Shown piece by piece: positions 39,461 through 49,223 of a stretch of DNA of 64,000 bases; position 1 is the stretch's first letter, and each line of letters starts with the position of its first letter. The notes under the pieces were generated by a model that ran no database searches, was not told where the DNA came from, and worked only from the letters and a program-made list of their open reading frames with translations. The stretch is from a virus, in IMG/VR virus record IMGVR_UViG_3300038301_000548, positions 1 through 64,000 of that record, one strand, 5' to 3'. The translations under genes and the position numbers were made by a program.

Positions 39461-40229
39461 CTATTATTTCCTGCATGCTCATATTCATAAACTTTACTTT
39501 CTTAGAATTGCTGTAAGTGTTTTGATCGATCGGGTGGACATAGCGCGAGAGATGCGACGTGATCAACTTTTTATATATATCAGTACCATTCTTATACTTA
39601 CCTTTCTCTTTTAGGCCGATGTAACCCATAGAGTTGAGATGACTCTTTAGTTTGAAGTTGGCTATTGTATCTGAATAATCAAAGTCATATAACTGATCTC
39701 TTGTCAGTTGTGACACCGTAACTATATCGGTGATATGTTTAGCGCCATCGACCCTCAGGGAGTTATAGAAGTAAATCTCTGACAATAATCTGTCTTCAGT
39801 GTAAACCGGGTTGATGTGCTTCGCTTGCTTTCCTAGGCGTTGTATTGTGAAATCATCTATAACCTCATACTCTTCTGCGTGCGTGCCAGATAAGGCGTTC
39901 TCGTGCTTTATATTGAGGGTCTCAAATATAAAGCACTGCTCAAACTCAAATTGAGCCAGGAGATTATCACTAAAAATTTTAATGTTGTTATCCGCGACTC
40001 GGACCTGCTTGACTTCCGCATAATCAATGCCAAGAGCTAGCAAGCCTAAATGTAATTTGATTTTCTGCCAAATTTGCTTTTTGTTTCTAGTACCAAAAAG
40101 TCTAAACTCTTGAAATTCCTTAAAAAACAAAGGGTAAAAACTTGAGGTCTGAACATGGTAGTAACCATTGAGGTATGCAAACATTGCAGATTCAACGGAA
40201 TGACCCAGGACTACTTTCTCTAGTAACAC
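39438..40229 (-). CDS. Hypothetical protein
   Basis: 263 residues, GTG start overlapping the lipoprotein gene's end. Aromatic-rich N-terminal part (MFAYLNGYYHVQ), then alternating strands with charged residues. It overlaps the nucleotidyltransferase-like gene by 23 bases, so they may act together. No family recognised. Confidence 0.55.
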   Translation of the reverse strand: MLLEKVVLGHSVESAMFAYLNGYYHVQTSSFYPLFFKEFQEFRLFGTRNKKQIWQKIKLHLGLLALGIDYAEVKQVRVADNNIKIFSDNLLAQFEFEQCFIFETLNIKHENALSGTHAEEYEVIDDFTIQRLGKQAKHINPVYTEDRLLSEIYFYNSLRVDGAKHITDIVTVSQLTRDQLYDFDYSDTIANFKLKSHLNSMGYIGLKEKGKYKNGTDIYKKLITSHLSRYVHPIDQNTYSNSKKVKFMNMSMQEIIDGYSPKR

Positions 40230-42439
40230 ATCAGAACAGGAGCTTGCGGTTCATAGCTTGCGGGAAGATACCTGAGCTGGCTCATGTTAAGGGCTCCTTG
40301 GTCTTGCTCTCTAGGTAGGCAGATCTCGTCTATAATAGACATCAAGTTGTTATACATTTCATCTGCTCGCGATGATAAATCAAAGTTGCGGCCGCCACCT
40401 GCAATTGCAATTTCGTCCCAACCGTAAAAGGCTAGTGCAAAGGTGTACAACTTTGTATTTGGGGCCGCCTGAAGCGCTGCTGTTAACTCGGGTGATCTAA
40501 ATTCCGGATTCATATACGATTGTTCGTCTTCGTCTGTAAATACTATGATAATGCGGTCAGTCTCCTGTCTCCAGTTAAGAAAGAACCCTCCAATATCCGG
40601 GATAGACATAACGCCCTGCACCCATCGCCTGTTTTGAAAGTCGACATGCAAGGGCGCCAGGTTTCTCAGGGCTAACATTACTGCGTCCATATGCATCTCA
40701 AGACCGCCATCGAATTCGGCTGGGTCTAGGGCTACAAAGTCTGCAAAAAACTGAGGGAACATTGATATATTTGAGACCATCGTCAAAACTTCTAGTTCTG
40801 AGCGTGGATGCGCAGGGTCCGTTGTCCTCGTTGGGCCAACAATAAGGCCCCATCGGATTGCCTGTTCTGCTGCAAAGTGTTGGCCAAAACGAGACAGGGC
40901 CTGAGTCACTGCTCTGATTTCCCCTGTCATGGATCCACTAGTGTCTAGAACAAGCAAGATGTCGGTGTCTCTTACTTCTTCACCGTAGTCGACATTTCCA
41001 TCGCAGTCATCATCCGACCCGTTGCAAACCTCCTCCATTGGTACCACCTCACCTTCACACAAGTTGACAGTCCAGTCACCATCGTTATTCGGTCCGCCCC
41101 AGCGGCCCTCGAAGCAGGACTGTTCACCGGGCAGACATATACCTGTCCCTAATGTATCTCTTGGGCCAGAATAGCATGCGCGTGTTAAGTTTTCGTCTAA
41201 AATGTCGTCGCAGTCTTCGTCAAAGTTGTTGCAGACTTCCTCTTGTATTGGTCTACCAATCCCGGGGTTGCATTCTTCGCCCTGATCCAGGGGCAGGAAT
41301 GCACATAGAGCCATACACGGACTCATTGCAATCACGGTGCAATCAATATCTTGACAATAACAAGTCTTAAACCCTTGACCACAGAATAAGGGTTCTTCTG
41401 CGCAGGGAAACAGCGCGTCGACTTGATCAATTGTGCACAAGCAGTTGATACCCTCGTCTGGGATCCCATCGCAGTCATTGTCTAAGCCATCACACTCTTC
41501 GTCCGATGGGGGGCGCGCGGTACAAGAGACCCACTGGGCAGCGATGCAGCTCTCCACTCCTCTCTCGCAGGGAGTTTCGCACTCTCTGATCAGACCTTCA
41601 TCCGTTAATTCGTCGCAATCGTTATCAACCCCATCACAAATCTCCGGAGGTACCTCGCCGCATTCGTTACATACATTTCGCTGACCTTCGTCGATGTTGC
41701 CATCGCAATCGTCATCGATAAAATTACATACCTCTTCTTGCGGCTCGCGGTTGACACAATCTATCAATACACCACCAACACACAGGCCGACGCCCGGGCC
41801 GCATTCGTCCTCACAGACTATTGGGTTCTCATCGATGCGCTCATCGCAATCATTATCTATGCCATCACATATTTCCGGATCTTCACAAGAAGTGCATGGG
41901 CCATGGATTATCTGCCCCTTATCACATAACACCCTTTGCCTGCCTGTGCGCCCATCTGCCAATTGGCACTCGAACCAGCGTAAAAAATCGCGCGAAGAAC
42001 CGGGGGGACACTCGTGGGTCACCTGACACTCGCTCCGATTAATAATCTGTGGGGGTGGACAGTCTGGATCTGGACCAAACTCACAAGCCTCTCCGGCCGG
42101 ATTACAAACCTCTATAGTAACCTGCATAGACTGTATGGTGTTATCTGGTTGTGGTGGACAGAACCACTCTTGCACCTCGCAACAATCAGGCAGGCAGCTG
42201 CAATAAGCCTCATGGTCCTCCACTGTCACTGTGTCACATCGAGTTACCATTGCATCTGGTGGGCCAGCATCAATGGAAGCATCCCAGTTAAGAAGCGGGA
42301 CGTTTGAGTCAGGCACTGACTGGTCAACTCCAGAGTCCGACACAGCTAGGCGGCCGCCATCGGAAGGTTGTTCAAAGTTGGTCACGGCTGTTTCATCGCT
42401 GCAACCAAAAAAAAGTATAATAAATAATAATCTTTTCAT
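40220..42439 (-). CDS. Lipoprotein with MopE-type Asp/Cys repeats and VWA domain
   Basis: 739 residues from ATG at 42439; a longer ORF to 42484 overlaps thyX out of frame. A signal peptide with lipobox FFGC (Cys about 12) is followed by at least seven repeats of the form EICDG-DNDCDG-DEG (about 190-470), the putative metal-binding motif of MopE-like proteins. A VWA domain follows with DTSGSM (MIDAS), about 485-700. Family knowledge: such proteins are surface proteins of Myxococcota and related bacteria. Why a phage carries one is unknown; host surface change or adhesion are options. Confidence 0.8.
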   Translation of the reverse strand: MKRLLFIILFFGCSDETAVTNFEQPSDGGRLAVSDSGVDQSVPDSNVPLLNWDASIDAGPPDAMVTRCDTVTVEDHEAYCSCLPDCCEVQEWFCPPQPDNTIQSMQVTIEVCNPAGEACEFGPDPDCPPPQIINRSECQVTHECPPGSSRDFLRWFECQLADGRTGRQRVLCDKGQIIHGPCTSCEDPEICDGIDNDCDERIDENPIVCEDECGPGVGLCVGGVLIDCVNREPQEEVCNFIDDDCDGNIDEGQRNVCNECGEVPPEICDGVDNDCDELTDEGLIRECETPCERGVESCIAAQWVSCTARPPSDEECDGLDNDCDGIPDEGINCLCTIDQVDALFPCAEEPLFCGQGFKTCYCQDIDCTVIAMSPCMALCAFLPLDQGEECNPGIGRPIQEEVCNNFDEDCDDILDENLTRACYSGPRDTLGTGICLPGEQSCFEGRWGGPNNDGDWTVNLCEGEVVPMEEVCNGSDDDCDGNVDYGEEVRDTDILLVLDTSGSMTGEIRAVTQALSRFGQHFAAEQAIRWGLIVGPTRTTDPAHPRSELEVLTMVSNISMFPQFFADFVALDPAEFDGGLEMHMDAVMLALRNLAPLHVDFQNRRWVQGVMSIPDIGGFFLNWRQETDRIIIVFTDEDEQSYMNPEFRSPELTAALQAAPNTKLYTFALAFYGWDEIAIAGGGRNFDLSSRADEMYNNLMSIIDEICLPREQDQGALNMSQLRYLPASYEPQAPVLMCY

Positions 42440-42440
42440 T

Positions 42441-43145
42441 TTATAAGTCCATGTTATGTTTTTTGATAAATGCCGCTGTGGCATAGGGAAATTTGTGTTT
42501 TGCTATCCTTAAGCAAGCCTTTGCAACTTGCTGGATCTCCCATTGAGCACCAGCGTGGATACGCAAAGAGACAAACTTTAATAAATTATGCAAGTTCACT
42601 GTTCCATAATACTCTGTATATAAGTTTTGTGGCAGGACACCTCTTGCCTGTTCTCTACATACTCCAGCTTCCATCATCGCGGTATACAAGTTGATGCTTC
42701 GCGTGTTGTGGTTGGACACTGCAGCAGAAGCCTTCTCGAACCCTATCCCAAGGTAAGATGAATCCAGAGTCGGGTCAATTAGTTCGTCTAGACTAGCTTG
42801 GCGGTTGCTCTTGTGTTGTGTCCTAAATTTAACTGGGTTATAAAATTTCATACCCACACTGGTATACCTGCGGCTGATTTCGTTGTAAGCCCAGGTCCTG
42901 TGTCTATGGTGTTGGGACCTTATGAATAGAGGAACAATAAAACGCATTGTAATAGAACAATGCTCAAATGGGCTAGTGTGATTGTGCTCCATGAGGTAGT
43001 TAATAAGTTTAATATCTTTTTCATCTAGGTCATCCTTTTCTGCTCCGAAAGAAACGCGAGCAGCGTTAACAATTGTTAAATCATCGCCCATGTGTGCAAC
43101 GTAGTCAACAGAGCCAATTCCGTCATCAAACAATTCAAGCTTCAT
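42441..43145 (-). CDS. thyX: Flavin-dependent thymidylate synthase
   Basis: 234 residues. The ThyX motif RHRTWAYNEIS (RHRx7S) is near residue 83, preceded by FEHCSITMRF and followed by RRYTSVG. The conserved C-terminal RIHAGAQWEI also fits. It makes dTMP from dUMP using FAD and methylenetetrahydrofolate. Together with dUTPase and thymidine kinase it forms the phage thymidylate supply. Confidence 0.94.
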   Translation of the reverse strand: MKLELFDDGIGSVDYVAHMGDDLTIVNAARVSFGAEKDDLDEKDIKLINYLMEHNHTSPFEHCSITMRFIVPLFIRSQHHRHRTWAYNEISRRYTSVGMKFYNPVKFRTQHKSNRQASLDELIDPTLDSSYLGIGFEKASAAVSNHNTRSINLYTAMMEAGVCREQARGVLPQNLYTEYYGTVNLHNLLKFVSLRIHAGAQWEIQQVAKACLRIAKHKFPYATAAFIKKHNMDL

Positions 43146-43455
43146 TCGGCCCTCGCAGAAAGCCTATAACGTAATTTTCTAATATTACATAATATGATTT
43201 ATCGCCTACAGAGACTTCCTCGACCATGGCGCGCTGGACGATGACCTGCCTAGGTGAGTCAGAGGCTCTGAGCATCTGTATCTCAGGTGAGCAATCTTTT
43301 GCGATGTCAAGAACTGTAGCTGGAATGTATCTGTCTTCCTCCATTTCAAAATCGTCTGGCACTAATACACCAGTGTTGGTTTCATTTTTTTTAACGTGAG
43401 GTATGATCGTTAAATGGCGATTTACTGGTTTTAGGATTGGGGGAATTCTAGACAT
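43135..43455 (-). CDS. GroES-like co-chaperonin candidate
   Basis: 106 residues, the size of GroES or T4 gp31. LKPVNRHLTIIPH, then TNTGVLVPDDF (mobile-loop position), PATVLDIA, EEVSVGDKSYYVI and a final VIGFLRG follow the order of GroES strands. Identity is low and only visible by pattern. The phage GroEL lies 15 kb away on the same strand. Confidence 0.6.
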   Translation of the reverse strand: MSRIPPILKPVNRHLTIIPHVKKNETNTGVLVPDDFEMEEDRYIPATVLDIAKDCSPEIQMLRASDSPRQVIVQRAMVEEVSVGDKSYYVILENYVIGFLRGPNEA

Positions 43456-43720
43456 TGATGCTCCTCACTGTTCTCTTAAGTTTGTTGAAGTACTCTGTTA
43501 GTTGTTCCATGTCTGTATCTGACTTTACCAGTCTGTAAGCCTTCACTGCTAGTCTCATTTCTTCTTTAGAGAGCCAGCCATTATCATCATATGATTCTCT
43601 CAGATCTCTGCGCTGTTCCTTAAATGGCTCCATGGCGTCCTCGATGGCAGCGAATTCCCTAACATAGTTAGAAATATGCTCTTCAGTTGTTAAAAGTTTG
43701 TCGTCTTGATTGAAACTCAT
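43448..43720 (-). CDS. Hypothetical helical protein
   Basis: 90 residues, charged helices (EDAMEPFKEQRRDLRE, KEEMRLAVKAYRLVK). The pattern is reminiscent of small DUF2312/GapR-type DNA-binding helices but too short to claim. Driven by the promoter at 43753-43781. Confidence 0.55.
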   Translation of the reverse strand: MSFNQDDKLLTTEEHISNYVREFAAIEDAMEPFKEQRRDLRESYDDNGWLSKEEMRLAVKAYRLVKSDTDMEQLTEYFNKLKRTVRSINV

Positions 43721-43752
43721 TGTTTTTTCCTTTTTTGTTGAGTTGTATTATA

Positions 43753-43781
43753 ATAATATTATATTTTATCAAATTTGTCAA
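43753..43781 (-). promoter_or_regulatory. Sigma-70-type promoter
   Basis: Leftward TTGACA (43776-43781), 17-bp spacer, TATTAT (43753-43758), between the ribonucleotide reductase gene and the gene at 43448. Confidence 0.7.
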
Positions 43782-43786
43782 GCGTT

Positions 43787-45649
43787 TTAAACAAATTTTA
43801 TTTCGCAGGCGCCGCCGGCACAAGCAGCTTCGCTCTTAAGGTCAGTGTTGTCTTCAGCTTCTGTAACTTTAGTTAAATCGATACTGGTTAAAGAGTCCAT
43901 CATTACGTCATAAGTCTCTTTCGAGCAATCTTCAAAGGGTGCTTGGGTGTACGTCCCCCCGTCATATGGAAGCACGGATAAGCCATTGTAACTTGTCCTG
44001 TTCTCCCACATCCATTCCCCTACATCAACCCACTCCGCATCTTTGATTGAAATTGTCGCGGATATATTGTGCGTATTCTGCCCTTTACGGAATCCAGGTT
44101 TTACCCACTCATCAGTTACTAGCTTGACTCGCTTCAGCAATTGAAGCGCCGATTCAGTTCTCATAATTGAACCTTCGGGTGCCTTTTGCGGAATAGAAAT
44201 GACGGCAGTGGTGTGAGGGTTAAAATACTCGTCCTCAACCAACTCTGGGTGGTTCTCTAGCAAGTAAGAATAGATTGCCTCATTTTTGCCCACTCTAAGT
44301 CTTCTGATATAATAATCATTGTGCCAAGCGTGGATGCCAGAGCTAGTCCCTAGGGTTAAGCTAGTAGTGCCGGCCGGCTTCACGCAAGTGGTTCGTGCTG
44401 CGGGCTTGATACCGATAATCTCAGCTGTTTTTGCATTCTCTTCTTTAACGGCTCGTGCTGCCGCTTTCATGTCAAGTTGTAATACTGCGTTTGAGGCAAT
44501 GCCAGTCATCGACACACCGATTAAGGCGTCTTTCTCTGTTGTCCTTCTCCAGACGTCACGGAGATAGTGAAAATCTGTATAACTAGCCTGGAGAGTTCCA
44601 ATGAAAGCCCCAGCCCTTACTCGGTTCTCTAAATCTTCTTGGCTTTCAACATTCGATACGTTGACCTCTGTTAGATTGCAGAACTGATAAGGTCTCAGGC
44701 CGATCTCGCAGCAAGGGTTTGTTCCCCAATCCTTATCGTTCGAAAAATAAAACCCTGGTTCACCTGCTCCAGACGCCTTTACCCTATCCCAAAGATCCAT
44801 AAAGTATTCCTTGTCGATCTTATGGCGGAGTAGTACAACAGAGTTGTTCGCTCTACCTCGTTGTGGGTTCTTCTCCCACCAATCACCAGTCTTGGCGGAG
44901 ATCATCTCTTGGTCGTCAGCTGAGAATAGTGAGATCAGTGCTGCTCTGCGGATACCACCAGCTAGAACTGCATCAGCGATATAACAAATCATATCGTGAA
45001 CCTCAATAGAGGACAGTTTATCCCCATTATCCTTCTCGCTTAACATGCCCTCCAGTTTAACAAGGCACTCACGAAGAGGTTGTGGGCCTGGAGCTTTGCC
45101 GCCACTTGTAATAAGCGCGGCGCCTTTTGGCCTAATATCAGAAAAGTCGAATCTTAACTTAGAGCCACCATTGAAATAACTTCGGACGAGTGCCTTTACA
45201 GCATCAGCCCAGCCTTCGATGGAGTCATTTACTAGGAATCGACGTGTCCTCTTGGGGTTGGGTTTGGTAATCTCAGGGAGTTTCTCGACGTGGTGCGTCT
45301 GCACGCTGTAGCCAACGCCAGTTCCACCCAAAAGCAGAAACATCGCCTCGCCGAAGGAGCGCCAATCGTCTATGGGCATAAAGGCACAATTAAAGATACG
45401 ATTAGGTGCAACTTCAATTGGCTTTCCGCCGAACTGCATCGAGCGCATCGAGGGGAGCACCTTCTTATCACGAACCATCTTATAAGCTTTTCTTATCTGA
45501 AGTTCTAACTGAGGGGACCTCTTAAGGTGCATGTTCATATTTCGCGTTACTAGTTCCTCCCACGTCTCTCTTCTTTGCTCATCATCTAAATAGCGGGCAT
45601 ACTTCATGTGTACTGTAATCTCTGATAAGATCTTATTTGATAGCTCCAT
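43787..45649 (-). CDS. nrdJ: Adenosylcobalamin-dependent (class II) ribonucleotide reductase
   Basis: 620 residues, monomeric type like the Lactobacillus enzyme. FNCAFMP near 88 carries the first redox Cys, NPCCEIG and FCNLTEVN hold the radical Cys and catalytic Glu, and CAGGACEI at the C terminus is the reducing Cys pair. It reduces ribonucleoside triphosphates and needs B12 from the host. GGAG ribosome site two bases after the helicase stop. Confidence 0.92.
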   Translation of the reverse strand: MELSNKILSEITVHMKYARYLDDEQRRETWEELVTRNMNMHLKRSPQLELQIRKAYKMVRDKKVLPSMRSMQFGGKPIEVAPNRIFNCAFMPIDDWRSFGEAMFLLLGGTGVGYSVQTHHVEKLPEITKPNPKRTRRFLVNDSIEGWADAVKALVRSYFNGGSKLRFDFSDIRPKGAALITSGGKAPGPQPLRECLVKLEGMLSEKDNGDKLSSIEVHDMICYIADAVLAGGIRRAALISLFSADDQEMISAKTGDWWEKNPQRGRANNSVVLLRHKIDKEYFMDLWDRVKASGAGEPGFYFSNDKDWGTNPCCEIGLRPYQFCNLTEVNVSNVESQEDLENRVRAGAFIGTLQASYTDFHYLRDVWRRTTEKDALIGVSMTGIASNAVLQLDMKAAARAVKEENAKTAEIIGIKPAARTTCVKPAGTTSLTLGTSSGIHAWHNDYYIRRLRVGKNEAIYSYLLENHPELVEDEYFNPHTTAVISIPQKAPEGSIMRTESALQLLKRVKLVTDEWVKPGFRKGQNTHNISATISIKDAEWVDVGEWMWENRTSYNGLSVLPYDGGTYTQAPFEDCSKETYDVMMDSLTSIDLTKVTEAEDNTDLKSEAACAGGACEIKFV

Positions 45650-45650
45650 A

Positions 45651-47030
45651 TTAACTTACTCCTTTTTGTTCCTTCTTAAAACTTGCATACTTTTGCTTTA
45701 GATTATCTAGCCGCACTTTTGACGACTTCTCCATTATATCACTAATTGACTCGTTTGTTTGATTTAAAACTTTTATTTTTACATTGCTAGTATCCATAAA
45801 CAGAGGGAATATAAGGCCATCTGGGCCATTCCTGTTCTTCGCTAAAAAAATGCGACCTGTGTTAGTGTTTTTATCCTCAACTGTTCTTGAGACTGTAAAG
45901 ATAAAATCTGCGACGAAACACTTATTGAATGCTTCGGAGATGGACTCCATAGTAATAACTTCAGCGTTTAAACCTGACCTATTCGTCTGAGATGCTGTCC
46001 AAACTGGACACTCACTCTCCTGCGCTAGGCCTCGCAATTCTTCATAAATAGTTTCCAGTTGGTGTCTTTTCTCGTCTCTTCCGGAAGATTCTGGCTTTAT
46101 TAGGTCCCCATAGTCAATGATTATCATATCTGGTACAAAGTCTCTTCTTCGTAACTTATCAATATGATTCTTAATTGTCTGAATGGACGCGGATCGCGTT
46201 GGATACTCTTTTACAATTAATTTTCCTGTTAAATCTTTTATCTCATCGTAAATTTTCTCTTTAAAAATTGTTAAGTTCTTTAGCTCTACACCAGTTATGG
46301 CGGAATCATAACGACTTGCGACGATCGTGTCCGCAAGCTCTAGTGTATAGTGCAGCACATGCTTGCCCTGCTTAAGAGCTGCAGCACCCAGATGGACAAG
46401 AACCATAGACTTGCCAGCTCCAGTAGGGGCCACTACTACTCCTAACTCGCCTTTACCTAAGCCACCCTTCGCAACATCATCTATCTGCTGCCAACCGGTT
46501 GATACGGGGTTCCTAGCCTTTAGCTCAAACCTCTTCTCAAAGTCTGCGAGATACTCGTAGCCAAATGAATTATCTGATCCCAGCTTAAGGGCTCCGTCGA
46601 TAACTTTAGAAACTTCGTCAAATGAAGAGTTCTTGATGAGGTCTACTGACTTAATCAATGCTTCTTTGAGTTTTTGCTTCTTGCAAAAGTCTAGTGCTGT
46701 GTCTTTGATGTATTCCGAAGAATTAGGGATCTCACCTTTTGCCAAAACCCTGGCGTAGTATTCTCGGATTCGTACTTTAACTGATTCGGGGTATGCATCC
46801 AAACCTGTTCGTATGATCGAATGCATAATATTAGATGTGGGGTGGACTCCATACTTCTTCCTGTATTTTGCTATCTTATCAATGAAAACTCGCAGATGCT
46901 TAAGCTCTAGAAAGTTTAGATCTAGTACCTCAAACATCTGATCCGCGAATGGGCGGTCGTTCAACACCAGATGACAAAGGTCTTCTTGAAATGACTTTCC
47001 GAATTTTGAAAAACTAACTGCTTGTTCCAT
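45651..47030 (-). CDS. DnaB/gp41-like replicative helicase
   Basis: 459 residues. RecA-like helicase core with GELGVVVAPTGAGKS (Walker A, about 198-212), IIIDYGDL (Walker B), and ASQTNRSG sensor region, after a helical N-terminal domain (about 1-150). It unwinds DNA at the fork. No separate primase was recognised in the window. In one operon with NrdJ downstream. Confidence 0.9.
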   Translation of the reverse strand: MEQAVSFSKFGKSFQEDLCHLVLNDRPFADQMFEVLDLNFLELKHLRVFIDKIAKYRKKYGVHPTSNIMHSIIRTGLDAYPESVKVRIREYYARVLAKGEIPNSSEYIKDTALDFCKKQKLKEALIKSVDLIKNSSFDEVSKVIDGALKLGSDNSFGYEYLADFEKRFELKARNPVSTGWQQIDDVAKGGLGKGELGVVVAPTGAGKSMVLVHLGAAALKQGKHVLHYTLELADTIVASRYDSAITGVELKNLTIFKEKIYDEIKDLTGKLIVKEYPTRSASIQTIKNHIDKLRRRDFVPDMIIIDYGDLIKPESSGRDEKRHQLETIYEELRGLAQESECPVWTASQTNRSGLNAEVITMESISEAFNKCFVADFIFTVSRTVEDKNTNTGRIFLAKNRNGPDGLIFPLFMDTSNVKIKVLNQTNESISDIMEKSSKVRLDNLKQKYASFKKEQKGVS

Positions 47031-47071
47031 GTTATTCCTTATTTGTTACTTAGATAGTATAGCAGGCTTTC

Positions 47072-48031
47072 CTATGAAAAGGAAGTGATAATATCATTAA
47101 ATTTTTGCTCTAAATCCTGCATATTCACTGTTAGGACACCGTCTTGAAGCATCAGTTTTCTCATCTCTGTTTGGTTGTAGTGGGGGTTAAACTCTTCGAA
47201 TGTTTCATCAATCCGGTTCTTACTCTGTGGTGATAAGCAAGGCGATGAGAGCTGCATAATATTGTAGTTGTCTTCAATAAGATTTTCTGATTCCAGAACG
47301 TTGTTGTAAAGTTTAAGCTTGTTTTCCTCTTTTTCACACTCATGAATAACATCTGCTACAAAGTAATCGGTATCTTCTTTGAGGAATGAGAACCTCTTTG
47401 CCACTGTTCCAAGACCTACACGTGGGACACCAGGGAGGTTATCGCTGGGGTCTCCAGCCATTGCTCGGGCAAGTGCAAAATTCTTCGGATGAATACCAAA
47501 CTTCTCAATAACCATATTAGTGTTTAGCACTTCTTTCTGAATTGGCCTAAACAGTAGAGTCTTTTCATCCAAAAGCTGTATAAAATCCTTGTCTGCAGAA
47601 ACGATTACCTTTTGCCACTCTGAAAACATCGGCGTATTCTTGACATAAGATATAACGTCATCGGCTTCCACTTCAGGTTCCATAAACTGGACAATTGGTG
47701 TCTGGTTAAGGTATTCTACCACCCTAAGCTGCTGCCAGAGCTTGTTATTGTCTGTATCCTGTGGGGTCATCTCATCTGAGTTCCAATTAACTCTGAGTGG
47801 TTTTCTTCCTGCTTTGTAATTCTTATTCATCGATCGGCGTTTCTTCGAACCTCCTTTGCCATCCCACACTACCACAATCATGTCAGGAGAAATCTCCCTA
47901 GTGATCTTGTTCATGATGTTGATAAAGGTTCTCATGCCTCCGATGGGATTTCCATTGGGGTTTTTACTTGGGTCGACGATGTATCCCCGTAGGAACTGGT
48001 TGAATGCGTCAACAATCATTACTCTCTTCAT
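47072..48031 (-). CDS. 5'-3' exonuclease / RNase H-type flap nuclease
   Basis: 319 residues from the second ATG (48031) because GGAG sits correctly in front of it; the first ATG (48043) touches the terminator's T run. Metal ligands are seen in VDAFNQF, EPEVEADDV and SADKDF; GDPSDNLPGVPRVG is the helix-three-turn-helix. It removes primers or flaps in replication, like T4 Rnh and T5 D15. Confidence 0.9.
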   Translation of the reverse strand: MKRVMIVDAFNQFLRGYIVDPSKNPNGNPIGGMRTFINIMNKITREISPDMIVVVWDGKGGSKKRRSMNKNYKAGRKPLRVNWNSDEMTPQDTDNNKLWQQLRVVEYLNQTPIVQFMEPEVEADDVISYVKNTPMFSEWQKVIVSADKDFIQLLDEKTLLFRPIQKEVLNTNMVIEKFGIHPKNFALARAMAGDPSDNLPGVPRVGLGTVAKRFSFLKEDTDYFVADVIHECEKEENKLKLYNNVLESENLIEDNYNIMQLSSPCLSPQSKNRIDETFEEFNPHYNQTEMRKLMLQDGVLTVNMQDLEQKFNDIITSFS

Positions 48032-48042
48032 TTGTTTCTCCA

Positions 48043-48073
48043 TAAAAAAAGCCCACCGAAGAGGTGGGCTTTG
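48043..48073 (-). terminator. Intrinsic terminator
   Basis: Minus-strand stem GCCCACC/GGTGGGC (48051-48057 with 48063-48069), tight five-base loop, then a run of seven T. It separates the recombinase from the exonuclease gene and probably attenuates rather than fully stops transcription, as no strong promoter follows before 47072. Confidence 0.9.
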
Positions 48074-48076
48074 TGT

Positions 48077-49213
48077 TTAGCTGTCTGGCTTCGCGACCGG
48101 ATCGTCCGTATCGTAGAAGTCGTCAGCTTTGCCTTCTCTATTCTTGAACTTCATAATAACATCTTCGTCCATAATTGTCAAGACACTTTGTTTGAATTTT
48201 TCATCGCTCAATTTGTCTACCCAGTTCTTGCGCTGGAACTTTACTTCAGTGCCATCATTCTGAACCAAGGTAAACCAAGCTCCTGATTGGAGAAGTCTAT
48301 CAGAAACTTGAATGGCATCAAACCAACTTTCCTCATCTTGGACTCCGATACTATCGTCTCCCCATAGGATCTTAAAGTTACAATGACGACCAGCTGTACC
48401 AAAACGAGACTTTTCAAGCTTCGCTTTGACTTCTGAGCCTATTCTGAATCCATTGTCATCTTGCACGAAAGAAGCTTTAGCTTTTCGCCCAGTAAGCCAA
48501 ATGCGCAAAGAATAAGCATAGTGCATCGCTTTACCGCCGGGGGTTACATAAGGAGTTGTCATAGCCTCAGACGGTGAACGTGTAATATTCGTCTTTAGCT
48601 GATTGAGCACCAAAAATGTCGCTTTACTGTTGGCGATTGGTACTGTTAGTTTTGACATACCCTTAGATAAGATCCTTGGCTTCACAGCCATTGATGATTG
48701 AGGGTTAAAATCACCCTCAACATCTGACATAGAAGGAGTTAGGGCCAGAGAGTCCCAAATGAACAGCCACTTGTTCCCTGTCCCCAACAGCTCTTCAATA
48801 GTTTCCAGGACAAACTCGACTGATTCTGCTTGAACATACATAAGACGTTCAAGGTCACAGCCGGCTCTTTCTAGGAAACTTGGATCAAGGGCTGACTCAG
48901 AGTCGAAGTAAACCACGTCAATGCCCATCTTTTGAGCATTGCCGGCCACTTGTGCAGCCATGAATGATTTACCGGTTGCTTCCAAGCCTGCAATCTCTGA
49001 AATCTTACCGACTGGAATGCCAGCAAGTTTTCCCTTGCAGATAATTGAATCTAACCATCTTGAGCCGGTAGAAATCCATTCACTCACTTCAGTTGGGTTA
49101 TTGTCCTGAAGTGAATGTGCGACTTCTCTACCTGCTTTTTTGTTGATGATATTGCGGACTGCAGCAATATCCAGCGAACCCTTCTTTAGTTTTGATACTT
49201 TAGGTCTAGCCAC
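48077..49213 (-). CDS. UvsX/RecA-like recombinase
   Basis: 378 residues. Walker A AGLEATGKS (about 74-82), Walker B LFIWDSLA (about 149-156), LNQLKTN (L2/sensor region, about 201-207) and a PGGKAMHYA segment. The acidic C-terminal tail is also typical. It catalyses strand exchange in recombination-dependent replication. Lies next to the SSB gene as in T4-like core modules. Confidence 0.92.
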   Translation of the reverse strand: MARPKVSKLKKGSLDIAAVRNIINKKAGREVAHSLQDNNPTEVSEWISTGSRWLDSIICKGKLAGIPVGKISEIAGLEATGKSFMAAQVAGNAQKMGIDVVYFDSESALDPSFLERAGCDLERLMYVQAESVEFVLETIEELLGTGNKWLFIWDSLALTPSMSDVEGDFNPQSSMAVKPRILSKGMSKLTVPIANSKATFLVLNQLKTNITRSPSEAMTTPYVTPGGKAMHYAYSLRIWLTGRKAKASFVQDDNGFRIGSEVKAKLEKSRFGTAGRHCNFKILWGDDSIGVQDEESWFDAIQVSDRLLQSGAWFTLVQNDGTEVKFQRKNWVDKLSDEKFKQSVLTIMDEDVIMKFKNREGKADDFYDTDDPVAKPDS

Positions 49214-49223
49214 TGTTGACTCC

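Noticed and set aside
47035-47100. Promoter with TATACT before the helicase gene's downstream side
   Set aside because: The -10 is good but the hexamer 17 bases upstream (TTCCTT) is a poor -35; left uncalled.
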